7,050 bases of DNA from an uncultured Clostridia bacterium (GTDB taxonomy: Bacteria; Bacillota; Clostridia; TANB77; CAG-508), in assembly GCA_944388635.1 (NCBI GenBank), contig CALXJN010000060.1, forward strand, positions 1 through 7,050. Reading direction: 5' to 3'. Of this stretch, positions 1-6,552 are shown piece after piece. The translations under genes and the position numbers were made by a program. How positions within the stretch are numbered: position 1 is the stretch's first letter; every line of letters starts with the position of its first letter. Under the pieces are notes generated by a model. It saw nothing but the letters and a program-made list of their open reading frames with translations, was not told the DNA's origin and ran no database searches.

Positions 1-55
1 ATTTAAATAATGAAAATCAAAATTTAATAGCAAAAAAATAGAGAGGGGATACAAT

Positions 56-1438
56 ATGATAGAGCAAATGGATACAATAGTTAATCTATGCAAAGCAAGA
101 GGATATGTATATGCAGGTTCAGAAATATATGGCGGGCTTGCAAACACATGGGATTATGGACCTCTTGGCGTTGAACTTAAAAATAATATTAAAAATGCAT
201 GGAGAAAGAAATTTATTCAAGAAAGTAAATATAATGTTGGGTTAGATGCAGCTATTCTTATGAACCCACAAGTTTGGGTTGCCTCAGGACATGTTGGAGG
301 ATTTAGTGATCCACTTATAGATTGCAAAGAGTGTAAAACACGCCATAGGGCTGATAAACTAATAGAAGAATGGATGCACGAAAATCACTGCGAGCAAATA
401 GTAGACGGCTGGTCAGACGAAAAAATGATAAATTATATGAAAGAACATCATATTGCTTGCCCAAATTGTGGAAAAGAAAATTTTACAGGTATAAGAAAGT
501 TTAATCTTATGTTTAAGACTTTCCAAGGTGTAACAGAAGATGCTAAAGCAGAAATATATTTAAGACCAGAAACAGCACAAGGAATATTTGTCAATTTCAA
601 AAATATATTAAGAACAACAAGAAGAAAATTACCAATGGGAGTTGCACAAATAGGTAAGGCATTTAGAAATGAGATAACACCTGGAAATTTCACATTTAGA
701 ACAAGAGAATTTGAGCAAATGGAAGTTGAATTTTTCTGCAAACCAGGAACAGATTTAGAGTGGCATGCATATTGGAAAGAATTTTGTAAAAACTTTTTAC
801 TTTCTCTTGGGATGAAAGAAGAAAATATGAGGCTAAGAGACCACGAAAAAGAAGAATTAAGCCATTATAGTAAAGCAACAACAGATATAGAATTCTTATT
901 CCCATTTGGTTGGGGAGAACTTTGGGGAATAGCAGATAGAACAGACTTTGACTTAAAACAACATATAGAACATTCTAAACAAGACCTTACATATTTAGAT
1001 GAAGAAACTAAGGAAAAATATATTCCTTATTGTATTGAGCCATCTCTTGGATGTGATAGAGTTGCTCTTGCTTTCCTTTGCAATGCATACACTCAAGAAG
1101 AAGTAGGAGAGGGAGATGTAAGAACTGTACTAAAACTACATCCATATTTAGCACCATTTAAGGCTGCAGTACTTCCATTATCTAAAAAGTTAAGTCCTAA
1201 AGCAGAAGAAGTACATAATATGCTTTCAAAGAAATTTATGTGCGATTATGATGAAGCAGGAAGTATCGGAAAAAGATATAGAAGAGAAGATGAGATAGGT
1301 ACACCATATTGTATAACAATAGACTTTGATACAGAAACAGATAATTCTGTAACAATAAGGGATAGAGATACAATGGAGCAAGTAAGAGTTAAAATACCAG
1401 ACTTAGCAAACTGGATAGAAGAAAAATTAGAATTTTAA
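56..1438 (+). CDS. glyS: Glycine--tRNA ligase, single-subunit (alpha2) class II type
   Basis: This cytoplasmic enzyme charges tRNA-Gly with glycine using ATP. The 460-residue protein is full length for the homodimeric bacterial/archaeal/eukaryotic-type GlyRS, not the alpha2beta2 GlyQ/GlyS type. Seen in order: an N-terminal class II segment with TWDYGPLG (31-38) and SGHVGGFSDPL (77-87); an inserted module with two CxxC pairs (C90/C93, C135/C138) that could bind zinc; RPETAQGIF (170-178); motif 2 with FRNE (203-206) and FRTREFEQME (214-223); GWGELWGIADRTD (285-297); motif 3 with EPSLGCDR (348-355, Arg355). The anticodon-binding domain starts near 370 (LHPYLAPFK). The ATG at 56 follows an AGAGGGG Shine-Dalgarno at 42-48. 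It has one CGC codon (341-343), otherwise AGA/AGG for Arg, and no CGG or CGA in frame. murB follows after 10 bases, so co-transcription is likely. No T-box leader can be judged because only 55 bases lie upstream. Family assignment is certain. Confidence 0.97.
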   Translation: MIEQMDTIVNLCKARGYVYAGSEIYGGLANTWDYGPLGVELKNNIKNAWRKKFIQESKYNVGLDAAILMNPQVWVASGHVGGFSDPLIDCKECKTRHRADKLIEEWMHENHCEQIVDGWSDEKMINYMKEHHIACPNCGKENFTGIRKFNLMFKTFQGVTEDAKAEIYLRPETAQGIFVNFKNILRTTRRKLPMGVAQIGKAFRNEITPGNFTFRTREFEQMEVEFFCKPGTDLEWHAYWKEFCKNFLLSLGMKEENMRLRDHEKEELSHYSKATTDIEFLFPFGWGELWGIADRTDFDLKQHIEHSKQDLTYLDEETKEKYIPYCIEPSLGCDRVALAFLCNAYTQEEVGEGDVRTVLKLHPYLAPFKAAVLPLSKKLSPKAEEVHNMLSKKFMCDYDEAGSIGKRYRREDEIGTPYCITIDFDTETDNSVTIRDRDTMEQVRVKIPDLANWIEEKLEF

Positions 1439-1448
1439 CAGGAGGCTT

Positions 1449-2361
1449 ATGGATATTATAAATTTGCTAAAAGAAAAACTTGGCGAGGAGAATATCAAAT
1501 TAAATGAGCCAATGTCAAAGCATACTTCATTTAAAACAGGTGGCAATGCTGACATTTTTCTTAAAGCCAATAGTATAGAAAATTTAAAAAATATTTTAGA
1601 AATTGCAAAGAAGCAGAGCATTCCTATATTCATACTAGGAAACGGAAGCAATATATTAGTTACAGACAAAGGAATACGTGGAATTGTTTGCAAAATAGAA
1701 ATTGCAAAGTTTGAAATAAAAGAAGAAAATCAAGATATATATGTAACTGTTGGAAGTGGAAATAAAAATGCTGAAATCGCGCAAAAACTATTAAATTTAG
1801 GAATAGAAGGTTTTGAATTTGCTTCACGGAATACCAGGAACTATTGGTGGTGCAATAAAAATGAATGCAGGAGCTTATGGAAAAGAAATGAAAGACATCG
1901 TGGAAACAACAACTGCTATAGATTATTCTGGCAATATCCATATATTTAATTTAGAGGAAAATAAATTTGAATATAGAAAAAGCATATTTACTTCTGAAAG
2001 ATACATAATATTAGAAAGTACATTGAAATTAAAAAAAGGTAAGAAAAATGAAATAGAAGCTAAAATGAACGAATATATGACATTAAGAAAAGAAAAACAA
2101 CCCTATGATAAGCCATCAGCTGGAAGCACTTTCAAAAGAGGTAAAGACTTTATAACAGCAAAATTAATAGATGAATGTGGATTAAAAGGAAAACAAATAG
2201 GTGGAGCAAAAGTTTCTGAAAAACATGCTGGATTTATAATAAATGAAGGGAATGCAACATCTAACGATATATTAGAATTAATAGAATATGTAAAAAAAGA
2301 AGTTTATAAGGAAACTAAAAAAAACATAGAGTTAGAAATAGAAATAGTTGGAGAAAAGTAA
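1449..2361 (+). CDS. murB: UDP-N-acetylenolpyruvoylglucosamine reductase (MurB), read through one +1 frameshift at 1827
   Basis: MurB is the FAD enzyme that reduces UDP-GlcNAc-enolpyruvate to UDP-MurNAc in the cytoplasm, the second committed step of peptidoglycan synthesis. Codons 1449-1826 give residues 1-126, with the FAD-site motif GNGSNILVTDKG and ending GIEGFEFAS. Skipping C1827 gives residues 127-303, starting with the MurB signature GIPGTIGGAIKMNAGAYG. Later come PSAGSTFKR (222-230, Ser226 matching the catalytic Ser), the QIGGAKVSEKHAGFIIN stretch (249-265) and Glu296 near the C-terminus, the likely catalytic Glu. The joined product is 303 residues, the normal length for short-form MurB. 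Without the shift, translation runs 40 foreign codons to a TAA at 1947-1949. The ATG at 1449 has an AGGAGG site three bases upstream, and glyS ends 10 bases before. A restart at TTG 1813 would separate FAD-binding segments and has no well-spaced ribosome site. MurB is normally essential, so a pseudogene is unlikely unless a second copy exists. Confidence 0.93.
1824..1830 (+). other. +1 frameshift site in murB: TCA CGG A
   Basis: The zero frame reads Ser (TCA) then CGG. Correct MurB sequence continues if C1827 is skipped and GGA (1828-1830) is read as Gly, giving FAS|GIPGTIGG. CGG is one of only two in-frame CGG codons in the window; the other is the shift site at 6601. No homopolymer, stop codon or prfB-like CTTTGA motif is present. 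The position of the shift is fixed to within a codon by the conserved motif. Whether it is programmed, tRNA-mediated or an error is inference. Confidence 0.75.
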
Positions 2362-2385
2362 TTTTTGCTAGAGATTACAAGAATT

Positions 2386-2410
2386 TTGCAAAATTCACTT
2401 GCAATTTTTT
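2386..2410 (+). terminator. Weak intrinsic terminator after murB
   Basis: TTGCAA (2386-2391) pairs with TTGCAA (2399-2404) across a 7-base loop, followed at once by six T residues (2405-2410). The stem is short, with two G-C pairs, so termination may be partial. A competing fold is the palindrome GAATTTTGCAAAATTC (2381-2396). The right arm is also the -35 box of the next promoter. Confidence 0.45.
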
Positions 2411-2427
2411 CCAATATATAGTAAAAT
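2399..2427 (+). promoter_or_regulatory. Sigma-A type promoter for rpsO
   Basis: TTGCAA (2399-2404) and TAAAAT (2422-2427) are separated by 17 bases, close to the TTGACA/TATAAT consensus. The spacer end ATATATAG is the same as in the promoter at 5135-5163. A start near 2434 would leave a leader of about 93 bases before rpsO. Confidence 0.6.
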
Positions 2428-2433
2428 AATAAC

Positions 2434-2526
2434 ATATATTAATATATACCTTTTTCGTGGCTTAAGGAGAATAACACCACTTATGCTAGGAAATAGGAGG
2501 AAAAATGAAAATAAGGAGGTGTAATT
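2434..2526 (+). promoter_or_regulatory. rpsO 5' leader with two tandem Shine-Dalgarno sites
   Basis: The predicted leader holds a possible GTGG/CCAC stem (2457-2460 with 2477-2480), then two strong ribosome sites: AGGAGG at 2495-2500 and AAGGAGGT at 2513-2520. Only the second sits in front of rpsO. S15 represses its own mRNA in several bacteria through leader structures that differ between lineages, so this leader is a candidate; I do not recognise a known S15-binding fold in it. Confidence 0.35.
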
Positions 2527-2558
2527 ATGACAAAGGAAAGAAAACAAGAAGTAATTAA
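2505..2558 (+). CDS. Possible 17-residue leader peptide overlapping the rpsO start
   Basis: An ATG at 2505 lies four bases after a perfect AGGAGG (2495-2500). It opens a 17-codon frame, MKIRRCNYDKGKKTRSN, ending in TAA at 2556-2558, inside rpsO and in a different frame. It contains two adjacent AGG Arg codons, which arise because the rpsO Shine-Dalgarno sequence is read as codons. Ribosomes on it would cover the rpsO start site, so it could couple or reduce rpsO initiation. The peptide itself matches nothing I know. It may be only a chance ATG after a spare ribosome site. Confidence 0.25.
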   Translation: MKIRRCNYDKGKKTRSN

Positions 2559-2790
2559 TACTTATAAAAGAGATGAAAATGATACTGGTTCACCAGAAGT
2601 TCAAATCGCTCTTTTAACAGAAAGAATTAACGAACTTACAGAACATTTAAAAATTCATGTTAAAGATAATCACTCAAGACGTGGACTTTTAAAAATGGTT
2701 GGTAAAAGAAGAAATCTTTTAAATTACCTAGCTAAAAAAGACGAAGCTAGATATAAAGATATAGTTGAAAAACTAAATTTAAGAAAATAA
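2527..2790 (+). CDS. rpsO: 30S ribosomal protein S15
   Basis: S15 is a primary 16S rRNA-binding protein of the small-subunit platform and forms a bridge to the 50S subunit. The 87-residue all-helical protein is the usual length and carries the family signature: DTGSPEVQIALLTERI (19-34), LTEHLKIHVKDNHSRRGLL (37-55, with the rRNA-contacting DNHSRRG block) and KRRNLLNYL (60-68). The ATG at 2527 follows AAGGAGGT with a 6-base gap. It sits upstream of pnp as in many bacteria. It uses CGT once (RRG) and otherwise AGA for Arg. Certain identification. Confidence 0.98.
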   Translation: MTKERKQEVINTYKRDENDTGSPEVQIALLTERINELTEHLKIHVKDNHSRRGLLKMVGKRRNLLNYLAKKDEARYKDIVEKLNLRK

Positions 2791-2800
2791 TTTTATTTGT

Positions 2801-2830
2801 GGGGCGTTTAATTTTTATATTGAACGCCTT
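2801..2830 (+). terminator. Hairpin after rpsO
   Basis: GGCGTTTAAT (2803-2812) pairs with ATTGAACGCC (2819-2828), with one G-U pair and a 6-base loop; GG at 2801-2802 can wobble-pair with TT at 2829-2830. The stem is strong for this genome but is followed by A residues, not T, so it is not a canonical intrinsic terminator. It may instead protect the rpsO 3' end or separate rpsO from pnp after processing. Confidence 0.45.
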
Positions 2831-2841
2831 AAAAAATGTTA

Positions 2842-2943
2842 ATAGATAATACATGGTACTAGTAGGTAGCTTGAAAAGTGTACTAGAATTTAAAGCTAAT
2901 ATACTTTTGAAGTTACTTAAACTAAAGCTTATGTATTATTTAT
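2842..2943 (+). promoter_or_regulatory. Long imperfect stem-loop in the pnp leader
   Basis: The outer arms ATAATACAT (2846-2854) and ATGTATTAT (2931-2939) pair perfectly and extend to 2842/2943 through one G-U. Inside, 2863-2882 pairs with 2900-2919: AAAAGTGTA with TATACTTTT, one G-G mismatch, then GGTAGCTT with AAGTTACT including G-U pairs. Together they give a rod of about 100 bases ending 29 bases before the pnp ATG. In E. coli, RNase III cuts a stem-loop in the rpsO-pnp interval and PNPase then represses its own mRNA. The placement here is similar, but that role is inference. Confidence 0.55.
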
Positions 2944-2972
2944 ATAAATTTTAGTAAAAAGGAGAGAAAGAA

Positions 2973-5072
2973 ATGTTTAAAACATTTGAAACAGAACTTG
3001 CAGGAAGAAAATTAGTAATTGAAAATGGCAAGATAGCAGAACTTGCAAACGGAAGTGTAATGGTAAGATATGGAGAAACAGTTGTAATGGTAAATGTTAC
3101 AGCTTCAAAAGAACCAAAAGAAGGAATAGACTTTTTCCCATTATCAGTAGATTATGAAGAAAAGTTATATTCAGTTGGAAAAATACCAGGAAGCTTTACA
3201 AAAAGAGAAGGAAAACCAGCAGATAAGGCAATACTTACATCAAGAGCAATAGATAGACCAATAAGACCACTTTTCCCAAAAGATTTTAGAAACGATGTAT
3301 GTGTAATTGCAACAGTTTTATCAGTAGAACCAGACAACTCACCAGAAGTTGCAGCAATGATTGGTACATCTTGTGCACTTGCAATATCAGATATTCCATT
3401 TGGAGGACCAACAGCTGCCGTAAATGTTGGATATGTTGACGGACAAATAGTAATAAACCCAACACTTGCACAAAGAGAAAAAACAGATTTAGTTTTAACA
3501 GTTGCAGGAACACTCGAAAAAATAACTATGATAGAAGCAGGAGCAAATGAAATACCAGAAGATATAATGCTCGAGGCTATTAAAAAAGGACATGAAGAAA
3601 TAATCAAAATATGTAAATTTATTTCTGAAATTCAAAAAGAAATTGGAAAACCTAAATTTGAATATAAATCATTTGCTGTATCAGAAGACTTATATTCAGA
3701 AGTAGAAAATGAATTCAAAGATAGAATGTACCAAGATGTACAAGCTGTTGATAAAGAAATAAGAGATGAAAATATAGATAAAATCACAGAAGATATTACA
3801 GCATATCTTACAGAAAAATATGGAGAAGAATTTGTAGAAGAAAGAAAACAAGAAATTGGCGAAATAATCTACAAATTAGAGAAAAAATGTGTTAGAAAAA
3901 TGATATATGAAGAGCACAAACGTCCAGACGGAAGAAAAATAGACGAGATAAGACCATTATCTTGTGAAGTTGGTATTCTTCCAAGAACTCATGGTAGTGC
4001 GCTATTTACAAGAGGACAAACACAAGTTATGTCAGTTGCAACACTTGGAATGCTTAGTGAAGCTCAAATGTTAGACGGATTAGATGAAGAACATGAAAAA
4101 CGTTATATGCATCAATATAATTTCCCAGCATATAGTGTAGGAGAAGCAAGAACTTCAAGAGGACCAGGTAGACGTGAAATAGGACATGGAGCTTTAGCAG
4201 AAAAAGCATTAGTACCAGTATTACCTTCAGAAGAAGAATTTCCATATGCAATAAGAGTTGTATCAGAAGTATTAAGCTCAAATGGTTCTACATCTCAAGC
4301 AAGTATATGTGGAAGTACACTTGCATTAATGGATGCTGGTGTTCCAATTAAGGCTCCTGTTGCTGGTATTTCAACAGGACTTGTAACAGATAGTGAAGAT
4401 CCTTCAAAATATATTATGCTTACAGATATACAAGGAATTGAAGATTTCTTCGGAGACATGGACTTTAAAGTTGGTGGAACACATAAAGGAATTACAGCTA
4501 TACAAGTAGATATAAAAATTGACGGTTTAACATATAATATTATTGAAGAAGCTTTCGCAAGAACAAAAAAAGCAAGAGAATATATATTAGATGAAATAAT
4601 GTTAAAACAAATAGCTAAACCAAGAGAAGAATTATCTAAATATGCGCCAAAGATAACAACAACAAAAATTAAAGTAGACAAAATAAAAGATGTAATCGGA
4701 CCTGGTGGAAAAACTATCAATAAAATTATTGAAGAAACAGGAGTAAAAATTGATATTCAAGAAGACGGAAATGTATTTATATATTCAGAAAATGTAGAAA
4801 GTGGAAATAGAGCATTAGAACTAATAGATGACATAGTAAGAGAAATTGAAGTTGGTGGAATATATAATGGAAAAGTTGACAGAATAATGAGCTTTGGAGC
4901 ATTTGTAGATGTTGGAGGAGGAAAAGAAGGACTTCTTCATATATCAAAAATATCTAAAGAAAGAATTAAAAATGTAGAAGATGTACTACATGTTGGAGAT
5001 ACAATAAAAGTTAAAGTTTACGAAATAGATGACCAAGGCAGAATTAATTTGACAGCAAAAGACATTGACTAA
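2973..5072 (+). CDS. pnp: Polyribonucleotide nucleotidyltransferase (PNPase)
   Basis: PNPase is a trimeric, phosphate-dependent 3'-5' exoribonuclease that degrades mRNA and can add 3' tails; in Bacillota it is a main mRNA decay enzyme. The 699-residue protein is full length. Domains in order: RNase PH-like 1 (about 10-140, with GKIPGSFTKREGKPAD at 69-84 and RPIRPLFP at 95-102); helical linker (about 145-300); RNase PH-like 2 (about 315-545) with FTRGQTQ (345-351), the SNGSTSQASICGSTL stretch (436-450) and acidic residues Asp485 and Asp491, matching the catalytic Asp pair of E. coli; KH domain with IGPGGK (575-580); S1 domain (about 628-699). No extended tail follows S1. The ATG at 2973 has AAGGAGAG six bases upstream. 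Arg codons are AGA with a few CGT; no CGG or CGA in frame. Identification certain. Confidence 0.98.
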   Translation: MFKTFETELAGRKLVIENGKIAELANGSVMVRYGETVVMVNVTASKEPKEGIDFFPLSVDYEEKLYSVGKIPGSFTKREGKPADKAILTSRAIDRPIRPLFPKDFRNDVCVIATVLSVEPDNSPEVAAMIGTSCALAISDIPFGGPTAAVNVGYVDGQIVINPTLAQREKTDLVLTVAGTLEKITMIEAGANEIPEDIMLEAIKKGHEEIIKICKFISEIQKEIGKPKFEYKSFAVSEDLYSEVENEFKDRMYQDVQAVDKEIRDENIDKITEDITAYLTEKYGEEFVEERKQEIGEIIYKLEKKCVRKMIYEEHKRPDGRKIDEIRPLSCEVGILPRTHGSALFTRGQTQVMSVATLGMLSEAQMLDGLDEEHEKRYMHQYNFPAYSVGEARTSRGPGRREIGHGALAEKALVPVLPSEEEFPYAIRVVSEVLSSNGSTSQASICGSTLALMDAGVPIKAPVAGISTGLVTDSEDPSKYIMLTDIQGIEDFFGDMDFKVGGTHKGITAIQVDIKIDGLTYNIIEEAFARTKKAREYILDEIMLKQIAKPREELSKYAPKITTTKIKVDKIKDVIGPGGKTINKIIEETGVKIDIQEDGNVFIYSENVESGNRALELIDDIVREIEVGGIYNGKVDRIMSFGAFVDVGGGKEGLLHISKISKERIKNVEDVLHVGDTIKVKVYEIDDQGRINLTAKDID

Positions 5073-5082
5073 ACTAAAATAA

Positions 5083-5116
5083 TGCAAGATTTTATCTAAA
5101 AAGATAAAATCTTGCA
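5083..5116 (+). other. Perfect 15-bp hairpin just after pnp
   Basis: TGCAAGATTTTATCT (5083-5097) and AGATAAAATCTTGCA (5102-5116) form a perfect stem with an AAAA loop, 10 bases after the pnp stop. No T tract follows directly. Its last three bases are also the first bases of the terminator stem at 5114, so the two folds compete at their junction. It could protect the 3' end or modulate termination. Confidence 0.6.
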
Positions 5117-5145
5117 AATTAAGAAAATATTAATTTGCTTTTTTT
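5114..5145 (+). terminator. Intrinsic terminator of pnp
   Basis: GCAAATTAA (5114-5122) pairs with TTAATTTGC (5130-5138) across a 7-base loop, followed by seven T residues (5139-5145). The right arm and T tract overlap the -35 box and spacer of the next promoter. Confidence 0.7.
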
Positions 5146-5163
5146 GATTATATATAGTATAAT
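5135..5163 (+). promoter_or_regulatory. Sigma-A type promoter for the family 2 glycosyltransferase
   Basis: TTGCTT (5135-5140), a 17-base spacer and a perfect TATAAT (5158-5163) form a good vegetative promoter. The leader from about 5170 to 5247 is about 78 bases, with a small GAAAGCTTTC palindrome (5204-5213). I looked for a c-di-GMP or other riboswitch there and recognised none. Confidence 0.65.
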
Positions 5164-5247
5164 ATATTAGAAAAATTAAAAAATGAAGCAAATACTACGG
5201 ATAGAAAGCTTTCAAAATAATATTTGTAAAAAGAAAAGAGGGTAAAA

Positions 5248-6477
5248 ATGGAATATTTATATATATTACAACAAGCAATAGTATGGATAATAACAATATT
5301 TTGGTTGTATCAATTGCTAATTAGTATATGTTCTTTAATAAAACTTAAAGATAAACCACTTCTTGTAAATAAAAACCATAAATTCATGGCAATAATACCA
5401 GCACATAATGAAGAATTTGTTGTAAAAAATTTAATAGAAAGCTTAAAAAATCAAAATTACCCAAAAGAATTATTAGACATCTATGTAATAGCAGATAACT
5501 GTACAGATAAAACAGCTGAAATTGCAAAAGAAGCTGGAGCAATAGTGTATGAAAGAAATCACACAGAGGGTAGAACAAAAGGGCATGCACTACAATGGTT
5601 TTTATCTAAAAAGATAGAAGAAAATGCTGATTACGATGCATTCTGTGTATTTGATGCAGATAATATTGTTGATAAAAATTTTATAAAAAATATGAACAAG
5701 AAATTATGCCAAGGAGAAGACGTAGTTCAAGGATATAGAGACATTAAAAACCCAACAGACAGTTGGATATCTTCTGGATATGCAATATTTTATTGGATGA
5801 TGAATAGATTTTATCATTTGGCAAGATATAATTTAGGTTTATCACCATTAATTAATGGAACAGGTTTTATGGTAAGATTTGATGTTATAAAACCAAATGG
5901 TTGGCAAACTTATACTTTAACAGAAGATATAGAATTTTCACTTCAAAGAATAATTGCTGGAAAAAAATTAGGTTGGGCAACAGATGCTATAGTTTATGAT
6001 GAACAACCTGTTGGATTTAAACAAAGCTGGTCACAACGTTCTAGATGGACAGTTGGACACATACAATGTATGGGAAGATATACTAAAGAACTTGCTCATT
6101 CAGTTAAAGAAAATAAAACACTTGTGACATTTGACGGCTTATTGTATATCGTTGGAAGTATACCAATGTTTGTTATTACATTAGTTTTATTACTTGTAAA
6201 TGCAGCTATATACATGGGTGACGGAATGACTAGGATGGATCTTATTGAAAATTATCTAATGTATATAATACCAACTTTTATATTACCAATTATAACTGGT
6301 GCTATAATAATGAAACTTGATGGAAAACCAATAAGACCAATGATAAAAGGACTTCTATGTTATCCAATATTTTTAGCAAGTTGGCTAATGATAAACTTTA
6401 AATGCTTATTCAAAAGAGAAACTAGTTGGGAAAAAATTGAACACGTTAGAGATATAAAAATAAACGAGGTAATATAA
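5248..6477 (+). CDS. Membrane family 2 glycosyltransferase (GT-A fold, QxxRW type)
   Basis: This 409-residue protein probably transfers a sugar from a nucleotide-sugar at the inner face of the membrane. Visible: one N-terminal membrane helix (about 9-31); a GT2 domain with PAHNEE (51-56), the nucleotide-binding Asp in IADNCTD (81-87), the metal-binding DxD in FDADN (135-139), TED with the likely catalytic base Asp227 (225-227) and QRSRW (263-267); then three C-terminal helices (about 297-323, 331-355, 362-383). TED plus QxxRW is typical of cellulose synthase, hyaluronan synthase and NodC-like enzymes, many of them processive, though single-addition GT2 enzymes also carry it. The acceptor and product cannot be told. 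The ATG at 5248 has AGAGGG (5237-5242) five bases upstream. It lies between its own promoter and a strong dyad, so it may be monocistronic. The next gene is another glycosyltransferase, suggesting a surface-glycan locus. Confidence 0.9.
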   Translation: MEYLYILQQAIVWIITIFWLYQLLISICSLIKLKDKPLLVNKNHKFMAIIPAHNEEFVVKNLIESLKNQNYPKELLDIYVIADNCTDKTAEIAKEAGAIVYERNHTEGRTKGHALQWFLSKKIEENADYDAFCVFDADNIVDKNFIKNMNKKLCQGEDVVQGYRDIKNPTDSWISSGYAIFYWMMNRFYHLARYNLGLSPLINGTGFMVRFDVIKPNGWQTYTLTEDIEFSLQRIIAGKKLGWATDAIVYDEQPVGFKQSWSQRSRWTVGHIQCMGRYTKELAHSVKENKTLVTFDGLLYIVGSIPMFVITLVLLLVNAAIYMGDGMTRMDLIENYLMYIIPTFILPIITGAIIMKLDGKPIRPMIKGLLCYPIFLASWLMINFKCLFKRETSWEKIEHVRDIKINEVI

Positions 6478-6487
6478 GGAAACTTTT

Positions 6488-6517
6488 TTGACAAAAGGCG
6501 TGTATATGAAATATACA
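6488..6517 (+). promoter_or_regulatory. Candidate promoter for the last gene, overlapping a dyad
   Basis: A perfect TTGACA (6488-6493) is followed after 18 bases by TATACA (6512-6517), a 4-of-6 match to the -10 consensus. The -10 lies in the right arm of the inverted repeat at 6491-6526, so the repeat could be a repressor operator as well as, or instead of, a terminator. The weak -10 keeps confidence low. Confidence 0.3.
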
Positions 6518-6527
6518 CGCTTTTGTT
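6491..6527 (+). terminator. Strong dyad after the family 2 glycosyltransferase
   Basis: ACAAAAG-GCGTGTATAT (6491-6507) pairs with ATATACACGCTTTTGT (6511-6526) around a GAA loop; only one G is unpaired, giving a 16-bp stem. The core GCGTGTATAT/ATATACACGC is perfect. The T run lies in the stem and just after it (TTTTGTT), as in bidirectional intrinsic terminators. An operator role is the alternative. Confidence 0.6.
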
Positions 6528-6552
6528 AAGTAGAGAAAGGAATTATTATTAA

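Noticed and set aside
3..41. Open frame ending in TAG at 39-41, possibly the tail of an upstream gene
   Set aside because: Thirteen AT-rich codons (LNNENQNLIAKK) ending just before the glyS ribosome site look plausible, but they carry no recognisable motif and other frames also end in this stretch.
1827..1827. Simple sequencing or assembly error at the murB break
   Set aside because: Not fully excluded without reads. It was set aside as the leading explanation because an identical CGGA context occurs at the second break and CGG is otherwise absent.
1827..1830. prfB-like or -1 slippery frameshift
   Set aside because: No CTTTGA-like stop context, no A AAA AAG type heptamer and no internal Shine-Dalgarno common to both sites.
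1813..2361. Separate 182-codon gene starting at TTG 1813
   Set aside because: The initial codons NLLH are not MurB-like, the upstream GAAGG is only two bases from the TTG, and the rest is the C-terminal part of MurB continuing the upstream reading after one skipped base.
3152..3607. Minus-strand 151-codon frame, and others opposite pnp and glyS
   Set aside because: They lie wholly opposite strongly conserved coding sequence, have no ribosome sites or recognisable domains, and mirror the codon bias of the real gene.
5164..5247. Possible riboswitch (GCAAATACTACGGATAG region) before the family 2 glycosyltransferase
   Set aside because: The GCAAA and CTACGGATAG pieces recall a c-di-GMP motif, but the tetraloop-receptor arrangement and paired arms are missing and the region is short.
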